DNA of 64,000 nt, from assembly GCA_016721425.1 (NCBI GenBank), contig JADKID010000038.1:186001-250000 (forward strand), read 5' to 3'. This document shows positions 26,209 to 37,258 of this stretch, piece after piece (positions within the stretch are counted from its first letter, which is position 1; each line of letters begins with the position of its first letter). The translations under genes and the position numbers were made by a program. This stretch comes from Bryobacterales bacterium. GTDB lineage: Bacteria > Acidobacteriota > Terriglobia > Bryobacterales > Bryobacteraceae. The notes beneath the pieces were generated by a model. The model worked only from the letters and a program-made list of their open reading frames with translations. It was not told the DNA's origin and did no database searches.

Positions 26209-27051
26209 CTACTCCCCGTCCCGCAGCCGCCGCGCAAACTCGTCGCCGGCGCGGAAAGTCTCTTCCACGCTGCCGGTTTCCAGCGTCAGGCGTAGCGTGC
26301 GCAGCCGCTCTTCATAGTCCGCCAGTGCGCCCGCGATCTCGGCACGGTTGGTATCGACGATGTCGTTCCAGATCTCCCACGAGCTCATGGCCAGCCGCGT
26401 GGAATCCAGCAGGCCCGGCCCGGCCGCGGCGGCGATGGCGTAGGAATCGGGATGTGCGCCCAGCGTGGCGGCCAGTGTTGTGGAGAGCAGTTGCGGCAGG
26501 TGCGAGGAGTGGGCCACCACGCGGTCATGCAGTTCCGGCGAGAGCACGCGCGGCTCCGCGCCGATGGCCGTCACCCACTCGACAAACTCGCGCGCGGCCG
26601 GCGTCTCCAACTCCGCCAGCGTATTTGGCGTCAGCAGATAGGGCCGCCCCTGGAAAAGCGTAGCCTCGGCCGAGGCGGCGCCGCGGGACTCCTTACCAGC
26701 CATTGGGTGCCCACCGAGAAACTGCGCGTTTTTCAGCAGCGCTCCGGCCGCGCAGATGCGGCTCTTGGTGCTGCCCGCGTCGGTGACCAGGGCGCCCGGT
26801 TTTACCAGAGAATCGAGCTGCGGAATGACATTGATGATCTTGTGGATCGGGCCGGCCAGGTAGATGAGCTCGGCGGCGGCGCAGGCCTCGGCGAGAGTCA
26901 CGCCGCGATCGATCACGCCCAGCCGCAACGCCGTTTCAATGGCGGGCGGGCTACTGACGCCGACGATGCCGCCGCTGAATCCCGCGCGACGCAGCGCGAG
27001 TGCGAATGAGCCGCCGATGAGGCCGGCTCCGACAATGGCAACGGTCTGCAT
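26209..27051 (-). CDS. tyrA: prephenate dehydrogenase
   Basis: A 280-residue NAD(P)-dependent enzyme converting prephenate to 4-hydroxyphenylpyruvate for tyrosine synthesis. The Rossmann GxGxxG loop (VAIVGAGLIGGSFALAL) is at residues 4-20. The central motifs DAGSTKSRICAA and GGHPMAGKESRGA, and the helix HDRVVAHSSHLPQLLSTTLA, are typical. It lacks a fused chorismate mutase, which is encoded separately at 28087. Last gene of the aromatic amino-acid operon, 10 bp after aroF. Confidence 0.95.
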   Translation of the reverse strand: MQTVAIVGAGLIGGSFALALRRAGFSGGIVGVSSPPAIETALRLGVIDRGVTLAEACAAAELIYLAGPIHKIINVIPQLDSLVKPGALVTDAGSTKSRICAAGALLKNAQFLGGHPMAGKESRGAASAEATLFQGRPYLLTPNTLAELETPAAREFVEWVTAIGAEPRVLSPELHDRVVAHSSHLPQLLSTTLAATLGAHPDSYAIAAAAGPGLLDSTRLAMSSWEIWNDIVDTNRAEIAGALADYEERLRTLRLTLETGSVEETFRAGDEFARRLRDGE

Positions 27052-27061
27052 GATGAGGGTC

Positions 27062-28090
27062 CTAGACGCTACGGCCCACTGCCGCGGCGATCACTTTCAA
27101 TTGCGCCATCAGCTCGGCAAACTGCTCCGGTCGCTGCGAGTGGGCGCCGTCGCTGAGCGCGCGGTCCGGATCGGGGTGGATCTCCACCAGCAACCCGTCG
27201 GCGCCGGCGGCCACGGCGGCTCTTGCCATTGGCGTGACCTTGTCGCGGCGGCCGGTGCCGTGCGAAGGGTCGGCGATGATTGGCAGGTGCGAGAGCTTGT
27301 GGACCACCGGGATGGCAGCGATGTCCATGGTGCTGGCCGTATAGGTCTCAAACGTGCGGATGCCGCGCTCGCACAGAACAACGTTGTAGTTGCCGCCCGT
27401 CAGGATGTACTCAGCCGAGAGCAGCAGCTCTTCAATGGTGGCGCTGATGCCGCGCTTCAACAGCACCGGCCGCTGGGTGGCGCCCAGTTCGCGCAGCAGC
27501 GTGAAGTTCTGCATGTTCTGCGCGCCCACCTGGAGGAGATCCACATACTGCTCCATCATCGCGATCTGCGTGTGGTCCACCACCTCGCTGACGACGAAGA
27601 GGCCGTGCTGATCGGCCGCCTGGCGCAGCAGTTGCAGGCCCTTCTCGCCCAGGCCCTGAAAGCCGTAGGGCGAGCTCTGCGGCTTGAACGCGCCGGCGCG
27701 CAGGAAGCGGGCGCCATTTGCGGCCGCGATGCCCGCGCACTGCTTGATCTGCTCTTCGCTTTCCACGCACGATGGCCCGGCCATCACCACCACCTGCCCG
27801 CCGCCGAGCTCCACTTTGCCCGCCGCCGCGGATTCAAAGCGCACCACCGTGCCCTCGGGCTTGAACGCCCGGCTGGCCAGCTTGTAGGGCGACATGATGC
27901 GGTAGCATTCGCGAACGCCCGGCATCACTTTGAACTCTGCCGGATCCACCAGCTCCGCCGGGCCTACTCCGCCCAGCACCGTGTGCACCACGCCGGTGGA
28001 GCGATGCACCGAGAACTCCAGCACAATGAACTTGTCGATGACGTTCTGGATGTTCTCTTCCGTCGCGCCGCGTTCCATCACCACGATCAT
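27062..28090 (-). CDS. aroF: 3-deoxy-7-phosphoheptulonate synthase (DAHP synthase, AroF/type I-beta)
   Basis: A 342-residue enzyme that condenses phosphoenolpyruvate and erythrose 4-phosphate in the first shikimate step. The N-terminal ferredoxin-like regulatory domain (about 1-70, MIVVMERGATEENIQNVIDKF) is followed by the KDSA-like TIM barrel with VVMAGPSCVESEEQ, GARFLRAGAFKPQSSPY and PIIADPSHGTGRRD. This is the Thermotoga-type two-domain form, in which the N-domain confers tyrosine or phenylalanine feedback. Its start overlaps the chorismate mutase stop by 4 nt. Confidence 0.96.
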   Translation of the reverse strand: MIVVMERGATEENIQNVIDKFIVLEFSVHRSTGVVHTVLGGVGPAELVDPAEFKVMPGVRECYRIMSPYKLASRAFKPEGTVVRFESAAAGKVELGGGQVVVMAGPSCVESEEQIKQCAGIAAANGARFLRAGAFKPQSSPYGFQGLGEKGLQLLRQAADQHGLFVVSEVVDHTQIAMMEQYVDLLQVGAQNMQNFTLLRELGATQRPVLLKRGISATIEELLLSAEYILTGGNYNVVLCERGIRTFETYTASTMDIAAIPVVHKLSHLPIIADPSHGTGRRDKVTPMARAAVAAGADGLLVEIHPDPDRALSDGAHSQRPEQFAELMAQLKVIAAAVGRSV

Positions 28091-28401
28091 TTGGAGTTCT
28101 CCTTGCCTGTTTCGCGAGCCATGCGTTCCCGTTGCAGCGTACGCATTTCGTCGATGATGCGCTCAAAGAGCCGCCGCACAGCGCCCTCCGAGAGCGGGCC
28201 GTGATTGTTGCTGATGACGTTGCGGAAGACCTCTTCCTCGCGCTTCGGCTCGTAGATGGGCATGGTCATCTGCTTCTTGATGTCGCCGATGCCGGAGACC
28301 ACGCCCGCGCGCTCGTTGAAGAGCGCGAGGATGCGGATGTCCACGGCGTCAATGGCGGCGCGGAGTTCATCCAGCGCCAGTTGTGCCTCTTCGTTCGTCA
28401 T
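28087..28401 (-). CDS. aroQ: chorismate mutase, AroQ class
   Basis: A 104-residue all-helical chorismate mutase producing prephenate. Residues expected for AroQ are present: LRAAIDAVDIRILALFNERA, then IGDIKKQM (active-site Lys), YEPKREEEVFRNV and RRLFERIIDEMR. It overlaps trpA upstream and aroF downstream by 4 nt each. Standing between trpA and aroF, it links the tryptophan part of the operon to the tyrosine/phenylalanine part. Confidence 0.95.
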   Translation of the reverse strand: MTNEEAQLALDELRAAIDAVDIRILALFNERAGVVSGIGDIKKQMTMPIYEPKREEEVFRNVISNNHGPLSEGAVRRLFERIIDEMRTLQRERMARETGKENSK

Positions 28402-29198
28402 GGCCGCGCGGTGAGCTCCCTGGTGAATGATTCGAGCTGCGCGGCGAGGTCCGGCGCCGCGCCGTATTGCTCGATGACGCGCATCAGCGCGCTGCCCACG
28501 ACCACTCCATCGGCGTAGCTACCGACGGCCTCCACATGCTCGCGCTTCGAGATGCCGAAGCCGACTGCGAGTGGAAGTTGCGTGAGCCGGCGCAGTTCGG
28601 TGACCAGCGTGTCCACGCCACCGGCGACGGTGGATTGTTCGCCTGTGACGCCGGTGCGCGACACCACATAGACGAAGCCGGTGGAGAACTCGGCGACCAG
28701 CTTCAGCCGCCGTTCCGTGCTGGTGGGTGCGGCCAGGAACACGGTGTCGAGGCCGTGCTTGCGCATGGTCTCCACCGTGTCGCCAGCCTCTTCCACGCTG
28801 AGGTCCGTGAACAGGCAGCCATCGATGCCGGCCTCGCGCGCGTCCTGGCAGAGCTTGTCGAAACCGTAGCGCAGCAGCGGGTTCAGGTAGCTGAACAGGA
28901 TGATGGGCATATCGCTCTGCTTGCGGATTTGGGCGGCGATATCGAGCACGCGGGCGACATTTGTGCCGGCGCGCAGGGCGCGGTCCGAGGCGCGTTGGAT
29001 GACGGGGCCGTCGGCGATGGGATCGGAGAAGGGCACGCCGAGCTCGAGGATATCGGCGCCGCCGCGTTCGAGCGCGAGGGCGAGTTCGACGGTGCGCTCG
29101 GGCGTGGGGTCGCCGGCGGTGATGTAGGCGATGAGGGCTGGGCGGGCCGCGGTGCGGGCCTGCGCGAAGCGATCCGCGATGCGTTGACTGCTATCCAT
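28398..29198 (-). CDS. trpA: tryptophan synthase alpha chain
   Basis: A 266-residue TIM-barrel subunit that cleaves indole-3-glycerol phosphate to indole. The catalytic glutamate and aspartate fall in GADILELGVPFSDPIADGP, and the phosphate-binding loop is ...LAVGFGISKREHV. Normal length. The gene is separated from trpB by a 196-bp gap holding an inverted repeat pair, although elsewhere the operon is tightly packed. Confidence 0.97.
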   Translation of the reverse strand: MDSSQRIADRFAQARTAARPALIAYITAGDPTPERTVELALALERGGADILELGVPFSDPIADGPVIQRASDRALRAGTNVARVLDIAAQIRKQSDMPIILFSYLNPLLRYGFDKLCQDAREAGIDGCLFTDLSVEEAGDTVETMRKHGLDTVFLAAPTSTERRLKLVAEFSTGFVYVVSRTGVTGEQSTVAGGVDTLVTELRRLTQLPLAVGFGISKREHVEAVGSYADGVVVGSALMRVIEQYGAAPDLAAQLESFTRELTARP

Positions 29199-29245
29199 TG
29201 TCAGAGTCCAGTTCAGAGAGATTCGTGCGACGTGTTAGGGCGGGA

Positions 29246-29381
29246 CCGCTCCCTGACGGTCGCGGCTCAGTACGAGGAGGGTATTCATCATGGGCGCGTT
29301 CGCGGGGGGCGGGACAGCGTATTCACGGGGGGGCGGCGCATTCACGCCGCGTGTTTCCGAGCCGCGACCGTCAGGGAGCGG
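29246..29381. repeat. inverted pair of a 23-bp palindromic element inside the trp operon
   Basis: Arm 29246-29268 and arm 29359-29381 are perfect inverted copies (23 of 23 bp) separated by 90 bp, filling the trpB-trpA gap. Each arm contains CTCCCTGACGGTCGCGGCTC or its complement. Short elements of this sequence are, to my memory, scattered in Acidobacteriota and some Planctomycetes genomes, like REP sequences. No transposase is inside. Transcribed as RNA the arms would form a very stable stem between the two genes. Confidence 0.8.
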
Positions 29382-29394
29382 AACACGGCAATGC

Positions 29395-30602
<1,208 letters not shown>

Positions 30603-30606
<4 letters not shown>

Positions 30607-31175
30607 AACTGTGTGTTGCGAACTTGCCGGATAAACTCCTCGACCTTCGCGTAATCCTTTTTCCCCGGCTCGCGTTCCAGGCGCGAGCACGCATCCACGC
30701 CCCACGGGCGGACGGTGCGAATGGCCTCGGCCACGTTGCCGGGGCCCAGCCCGCCAGCCAGCACGATGCGGCGAGGGAGCGTTGCGGCCAGGGACCAATC
30801 AAACGTTTTGCCGGTGCCCCCGCGCTGCGGGCCGGCTGGCGTGTCAATCAGAATCGCTTCCGCGCGGCTAGCCTCTATTGTCTCTCGCAAGCCGGGCGTT
30901 GTGGCGGAGAGGGCGCGCCAGAAGCGTGTGCCGGATGGATCCGCGGCGCCGTGCATCTGGGCGATGTCCATGCCGGCGGGGTGAAACTCATCGACGTACA
31001 CGCCGACCTTAAGGACACTCGCCGGCAGATGATCGATGATCGATAATGCGGCCGCGTCTGTGAGGAAGCGCGGGCTGCCGGGAAAGAAGTTGAAGCCCAG
31101 CGCGTCGGCGCCCGCGTCGATGGCCTGGCGCGCGTCATCGAGGGATGTGATCCCGCAGATCTTCACGAGGGTCAT
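30603..31175 (-). CDS. trpF: phosphoribosylanthranilate isomerase
   Basis: 190 residues from ATG 31175 (MTLVKICGITSLDDARQAID); the in-frame ATG at 31259 would lie inside trpC. The general-base cysteine is in KICGIT, and the general-acid aspartate in AILIDTPAGPQRGGTGKTFDW. It converts phosphoribosylanthranilate to CdRP. The gene overlaps trpC and trpB by 4 nt at each end, so translation is coupled. Confidence 0.95.
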
Positions 31176-31960
31176 GCGCCGGTGAGCGCCTTTAGCGCCG
31201 CGGCCGGATCGCCGGATTTCATCAGGTGCTCGCCGACGAGAAAGGCCTGGAAGCCGCAAGATTGGAGCCGTTCGAGATCGGCCCGCGAGTGGATGCCGCT
31301 TTCGGCCACGCGCAGGAGACCGGCGGGCATCTTCGCGGCCAGGCGTTCGGACGTATCGAGGCTGATCTCGAAGGTCCGCAGATTGCGGTTGTTGACGCCC
31401 AGGATCTGAGCGCCGGATTCCAGCGCGAGGTCGAGCTCCGCCTCGTCATGCACTTCCACCAGCGCGTCCATGTCGTAGCGCGCGGCGAGCTTGCGCAGCC
31501 GTTCCAATTCCTCGCGGGAGAGGATGGCGGCGATCAGCAGGATGGCGTCGGCGCCGGAGGCGGCGGACTCGATGACGTCGATCTCGTCGATGGTGAAGTC
31601 CTTGCGCAGGACCGGCAGGGTGGCGATCGAACGGGCCGAGCGCAGATCGCTGAGCGAGCCCTGGAAGTACTCTTTGTCGGTCAGGACGGAGAGCGCAGCG
31701 GCGCCGCCGGCGAAGTACTGGCGGGCCTGCGCGCCGGGGTTGAAGTCCGCCGAGAGCAGCCCTTTGCTGGGGGACGCCTTCTTGATCTCGGCGATGATGG
31801 CTGGCGATTTCTTCAGCAGCCCGGCGCGAAAGCCGCGCCGCTGCTTGATCTGGAACGCGGCGTTCTGTTCCAAGCCCTTGCGGAGCTTGGACTTCTCTGC
31901 GACCTCAAGACGTTTGGTGGCAACGATGCGGGCCAGGATGTCGGGGATAGTGGTGGCCAT
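31172..31960 (-). CDS. trpC: indole-3-glycerol phosphate synthase
   Basis: A 262-residue TIM-barrel decarboxylase/cyclase, with IIAEIKKASPSKGLL, VLTDKEYFQGSLSDL, TLPVLRKDFTIDEI and ILGVNNRNLRTFEISLDTSERL. It is the first gene of the trpC-F-B-A-aroQ-aroF-tyrA operon, 56 bp from the divergent fumarase gene. trpE, trpG and trpD are not in the window. No attenuator-like leader peptide was found in the short upstream gap. Confidence 0.96.
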   Translation of the reverse strand: MATTIPDILARIVATKRLEVAEKSKLRKGLEQNAAFQIKQRRGFRAGLLKKSPAIIAEIKKASPSKGLLSADFNPGAQARQYFAGGAAALSVLTDKEYFQGSLSDLRSARSIATLPVLRKDFTIDEIDVIESAASGADAILLIAAILSREELERLRKLAARYDMDALVEVHDEAELDLALESGAQILGVNNRNLRTFEISLDTSERLAAKMPAGLLRVAESGIHSRADLERLQSCGFQAFLVGEHLMKSGDPAAALKALTGA

Positions 31961-32016
31961 GCGGGGAATCTCTCAGGATATCAGGCGGGGCGGCGGCGCG
32001 ATACGATATTGGTGTC

Positions 32017-33528
<1,512 letters not shown>

Positions 33529-33535
33529 TCGGGAC

Positions 33536-34909
33536 ATGCGTGTCCTGACAATCGGGCTGGCGGTGGTGGCGGCGTGGTCGCGGTTTCGCGGCCCCAATGG
33601 CGGCGGCGTGGCGGAGACCGGGGCTTTGCCGGCGGAGTTCGGCAAAGAGAAAAACCTGGTATGGCGCACGGCGCTGCCGGCCGGCTTTTCGTCGCCCGTA
33701 GTGGGTGAGCGCTGCGTCTATCTGACTGCGTATGAGGGTCCGAAGGGTTGGACCCTCTGCGTGGATAAGGTGACGGGCAAGGAGATCTGGCGGGCCGACG
33801 GGTTCGCTCTCAAAGAAAAATACAGGTCCGTGAACACGCCGGTGTCGCCGACTCCGGTGACCGATGGGCGGAACGTGTATGTGTTTTTTGAGGCGGCAGG
33901 GCTGATCTCGTATGACGCCGAGGGCAAGGAGCGATGGCGGCGGGAACTGGGGCCGTTCACCAATCCTTACGGCATGGCGAACTCGCCGGTGCTGGTGGGG
34001 GATCTGCTGATTTTGCAGGCGGATCAGGACGTGGGGTCGTATCTGCTTGCGGTATCGGCGAAGGACGGCACGGTGCGGTGGAAGACGATGCGGCCGGAGG
34101 CGAATCACGGGTATTCGACGCCGGTGGTGTGGCAGGACCAGATTATCGTGTCGGGGTCCTACGAGGTGGCGGCGTATTCGGTGAAGACGGGGGCGAAGGT
34201 GTGGTGGGTGGAGGGGATGGCGTGGCAGGCGAAGTCGACGCCGGTGATTGATGGCGGGCTGCTGTTTGTTCACTCTTGGATGGCGGGCTTGAATGAGCTG
34301 GTGAAAATGCCGGAGGGCAAGAGCTGGGCGCAGTTTCTGGGCGAGCTGGACAAGAACACGGACGGGCGGATCGGCAAGGATGAGGCGCCGGAGAAAGAGA
34401 TGGCGCGGCTGTGGTTTCTGTTCGATCTGGACGGAACAGGGTTCATCGAGCAGAAGGACTACGAGATCATCCAGGCTCGGCAGACGGCGAAGAACGGGCT
34501 GTTTGCGATCCGGATGGGCGGCAAAGGCAACGTGACGGCGAAGGCCGTGGTGTGGAAGGCGGAAAAGCAGTTGCCGAACATCCCTTCACCGCTGCTGTAC
34601 CGGGGCGTGCTTTACATTCTGAAAGAGGGCGGGATCCTGACGGCGTACGAGCCGGCGACGGGGAAAGTGCTGAAGCAGGGGCGCGTAGAGGGGGCGTTGG
34701 ACGGGTACTTCGCCTCGCCGGTAGCGGCCGATGGCAAGCTGTTTCTGGCGGCGCAGAGCGGGAAAGTAGCGGTGGTGAATGCCGGGGCGGAGTGGACTGT
34801 GGCGGGGGTGAATGATCTGGATGAGGAAACTTGGGCGACTCCTGCGATCGACTCCGCGCATCTGTATGTAAGGACACAGCGGGCGCTTTATTGTTTTGGC
34901 CTGCAGTGA
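33536..34909 (+). CDS. PQQ-like beta-propeller protein with EF-hand loops
   Basis: A 457-residue protein with a short hydrophobic N-terminus and a WSRFRGPNGGGVAETGALP opening typical of exported PQQ-repeat (WD40-like) propellers. Repeated propeller blades (NLVWRTALPAGFSSPVVGERCVY, GKERWRREL, TVRWKTMRPE) lie on both sides of an insertion (about 255-305) bearing two calcium-type EF-hand loops, DKNTDGRIGKDE and DLDGTGFIEQKD. Catalytic PQQ-dehydrogenase residues are not obvious, so it is probably a scaffold or binding protein. It sits 7 bp after fumarase; co-transcription is possible without a functional link. Confidence 0.88.
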   Translation: MRVLTIGLAVVAAWSRFRGPNGGGVAETGALPAEFGKEKNLVWRTALPAGFSSPVVGERCVYLTAYEGPKGWTLCVDKVTGKEIWRADGFALKEKYRSVNTPVSPTPVTDGRNVYVFFEAAGLISYDAEGKERWRRELGPFTNPYGMANSPVLVGDLLILQADQDVGSYLLAVSAKDGTVRWKTMRPEANHGYSTPVVWQDQIIVSGSYEVAAYSVKTGAKVWWVEGMAWQAKSTPVIDGGLLFVHSWMAGLNELVKMPEGKSWAQFLGELDKNTDGRIGKDEAPEKEMARLWFLFDLDGTGFIEQKDYEIIQARQTAKNGLFAIRMGGKGNVTAKAVVWKAEKQLPNIPSPLLYRGVLYILKEGGILTAYEPATGKVLKQGRVEGALDGYFASPVAADGKLFLAAQSGKVAVVNAGAEWTVAGVNDLDEETWATPAIDSAHLYVRTQRALYCFGLQ

Positions 34910-34915
34910 GTGAGA

Positions 34916-35263
34916 ATGGAGAACATGCAGAGGCGCACATTTCTGGGCAGTGTAATGGTGGCTGGGCTCGCGCAAGCGGGATCGCCGGCTGGTGATTTGG
35001 CGGCGTTCAGCCGGAGCGGGTTGACGCCGGCGGAGTATAAGCGGCGCTGGATTGCGAGCGTGCGGGCCACGGGGCGGAAGCCGGTGTGGGTGTTTGAGCC
35101 CACGGGCGAGCTGGAGCCGTTCCTGGACTGGTATCCGGGGGATGAATGGGTAAGCGGTTGGCGTGTGGACACACTACGGCCTCACCTCGCCGCCGATGCG
35201 ACCGTGCGGAGCTTCGCCCACGAGGGGGAGCGCCGGGGCTTTCCGGTGGATCACCGGGGCTAG
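34916..35263 (+). pseudogene. truncated Tat-signal protein, remnant of a glycosidase-like gene
   Basis: About 115 residues: a twin-arginine signal (MQRRTFLGSVMVAGLAQAG; that ATG at 34925 is an alternative start) followed by GRKPVWVFEPTGELEPF and WYPGDEWVSGWRVDT. These resemble the nucleophile-side region of exported GH26-like glycoside hydrolases. The frame stops soon after ERRGFPV, where family members would continue. No matching continuation was found in the other two frames over the next 200 bp, so it appears truncated. The family call is tentative. Confidence 0.5.
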
Positions 35264-35616
35264 GATCATCGAAAAGTTCGCCCGAGGGGCTTGGGAGCCC
35301 CCCGTATTTTTCGAGCTGATCGGGACAAAAACCGGTTTTGCGCGCACCGTCCTGAACGGTGGCCCGCGTAGGAAACAGCCCACGCCATGGGGCTGCCGCT
35401 CTACTGATTGGCGACGGAGTCTCAAGCCGGCCGGCGATTTACTCCTGAATTCATTATAGCGGACGGGCACCAAATTCCGGGAGTTCGCTCGGCTCGTAAA
35501 TGTTTGAAATTATAGCCAGTTAGCGATATTTTCAACCCTTGTGAACGGGTTTGGCGCCAAGTGGCGATTGATGGAACGCGGATGAGCGCGGGTGAAATTC
35601 CGGGTATCATCGGGCG
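35264..35616. other. non-coding interval, possible scar
   Basis: About 350 bp with no credible gene. A 98-codon plus-strand frame through it has no recognisable protein features. The stretch 35440-35545 is noticeably more AT-rich than its surroundings. It follows a truncated gene, suggesting an old deletion or insertion. No terminal repeats or transposase remnants were recognised. Confidence 0.5.
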
Positions 35617-36684
35617 ATGCAGCCGCTTTCCACGCCGGAACGATATGCGCCGTTGGACGTGCTGCGGGGCGCGGCGCTCTTCGGTGTGTTGATTGTCAAT
35701 CTGCTGACACTGTTCCGGGTGTCGCTGCTGGCCCACATCACGCATCCGGACACGGATGTCGTATCCACGTTGGTGGCTGTACTGATCGAGTTCAAGGCGT
35801 TCACTCTGTTCACGCTGCTGTTTGGCCTGGGGGTGGGGGTGCAGGCGGAGCGGGCCTCGGCGCGCGGTGGTGCGGCGCTGTTGTTGACGCGGCGATTTCT
35901 CGTTTTGCTTGTGATTGGGCTGGCGCACCTGGTGCTGATCTGGAACGGCGACATCCTCACGCTGTACGCGGTGTGCGGGTTGCTGTTGATTCCGATGCTG
36001 CGGCTGCCGGCGATGGCGCTGGCGGTGGGTGGCGCGGCGTTGGCGATTGGATCGTACTTTGGGGCGCTGCCGGTGCATCTACCCGGCGTGGACGCGATGC
36101 GGGCGCAGGCCGCGGCGGCGGTGCGGGTGTACGGGGGCGGCGGCTGGGGCGACATCCTCCTGTTCCGCTGGGAGGAGACTCTGCGGTACATCCTGCCGCT
36201 ACTGATTTTGACGCTGCCAAAGACGCTGGGTGTAATGATGCTGGGCGTGGCGGCGTGGCGGTGGGAGATTTTCACCCGGCGCCGCCTATTTGTGTGGATG
36301 ATCCTGTTTGCGGGCGGGGTGATTGGGTCGGCCGGAACGGTGGTGCACAGCGATCTCGCTTCTCAGATCCCGCTGGCCTTTGCGTACGCGGCGGTGGTGT
36401 TGCTGTGGGCTCCCAGTGCGCCGCTGCTGGCGGCTGGCGGGCGGATGGCGCTGACGAATTATCTGACGCAGTCCGTGGTTTTCAGTTTCGTGTTCTACGG
36501 GTATGGACTGGGGCTATTCGGGCGGCTGGATGTGTGGCCTACTGCCTTGGGCGGGGTGATCTTCTACGTGGCGCAACTGGTGTTGAGCCGGGCGTGGCTG
36601 CGGCGTTTTCCATTTGGGCCGGTGGAGTGGTTGTGGCGCAGGTTGACTTACGGCGCGATCAATCGAAGCGGCAGTGGAGCTTGA
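35617..36684 (+). CDS. DUF418 domain-containing membrane protein
   Basis: A 355-residue multi-pass membrane protein starting PERYAPLDVLRGAALFGVLIVN, the standard opening of the YeiB/DUF418 family, with roughly nine hydrophobic segments. The C-terminal DUF418 part shows GRMALTNYLTQSVVFSFVFYGYGLGLFG and a terminal RFPFGPVEWLWRRLTYG. A role in transport or acyl transfer has been suggested for relatives but is not established. Its 3' end overlaps the convergent aat gene by 26 bp. Confidence 0.92.
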   Translation: MQPLSTPERYAPLDVLRGAALFGVLIVNLLTLFRVSLLAHITHPDTDVVSTLVAVLIEFKAFTLFTLLFGLGVGVQAERASARGGAALLLTRRFLVLLVIGLAHLVLIWNGDILTLYAVCGLLLIPMLRLPAMALAVGGAALAIGSYFGALPVHLPGVDAMRAQAAAAVRVYGGGGWGDILLFRWEETLRYILPLLILTLPKTLGVMMLGVAAWRWEIFTRRRLFVWMILFAGGVIGSAGTVVHSDLASQIPLAFAYAAVVLLWAPSAPLLAAGGRMALTNYLTQSVVFSFVFYGYGLGLFGRLDVWPTALGGVIFYVAQLVLSRAWLRRFPFGPVEWLWRRLTYGAINRSGSGA

Positions 36685-37258
36685 GGGCCTTGGCGAGGCG
36701 GTCGCGGTAGTCATTGCCGGGGATGAGGGTGACTCCGAACTGGGCGAGGTGGGCGGTGAGGTACTGCACTTCGAGGAGGGCGAAGCCGCGTTCGCGAAGG
36801 CGGAAGATGAGGTGGGCGAGGGCGACCTTGGACATATCGCGGACGGCGTGGAATTTGGACTCGGCGAAGAAAGCGCCTCCGAGGTGGACGCCGTAGACGC
36901 CGCCGGCGAGCTGACCGTCGATCCACACCTCGACGGAATGGGCCTTTCCGGCGCGGTGGAGGGTAGTGTAGGCCTCGATGAGTGGTTCGGTGATCCAGAC
37001 ATCGGGGCGGGCGGCGCAGGCGCGCATGACGCCCTGGAAGTGTTGATTGTAGGTGACGGTGAAGCGGCCCTGGCGGATGGTGCGGGCGAGGGAGTGGCTG
37101 AGGTGAAAGGCGTGGAGCGGCAGGACGGCGCGGCGGCGGGGGCGGTGCCAGGTGAAGATGCCGGGCTCATCGGGATCGGCCATGGGGAAGGCGGCGTCGC
37201 GATAGGCGTCCTCCAGCATGGCGGGGTTGAGGTAATCGGTAACGCGGATGATATCCAT
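36659..37258 (-). CDS. aat: leucyl/phenylalanyl-tRNA--protein transferase
   Basis: A 199-residue GNAT-fold enzyme that adds Leu or Phe to N-terminal Arg or Lys of proteins for ClpS/ClpAP degradation. Motifs seen: GIFTWHRPRRRAVLPLHAFHLSHSL, VYGVHLGGAFFAESKFH and ALLEVQYLTAHLAQFGV. The protein is shorter than the E. coli enzyme (234) at the N-terminus, where the family's WF-PP lead is reduced to MADPDEPGIFTWHRP. Its ATG overlaps the upstream stop codon (TAATG at 37256-37260), indicating coupling with the hypothetical gene at 37258-37980. Confidence 0.93.
   Translation of the reverse strand: MDIIRVTDYLNPAMLEDAYRDAAFPMADPDEPGIFTWHRPRRRAVLPLHAFHLSHSLARTIRQGRFTVTYNQHFQGVMRACAARPDVWITEPLIEAYTTLHRAGKAHSVEVWIDGQLAGGVYGVHLGGAFFAESKFHAVRDMSKVALAHLIFRLRERGFALLEVQYLTAHLAQFGVTLIPGNDYRDRLAKALKLHCRFD

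Noticed and set aside
35163..35459. 98-codon frame after the truncated Tat gene
   Set aside because: No start-site signal, no recognisable domain and no continuity with the truncated protein.
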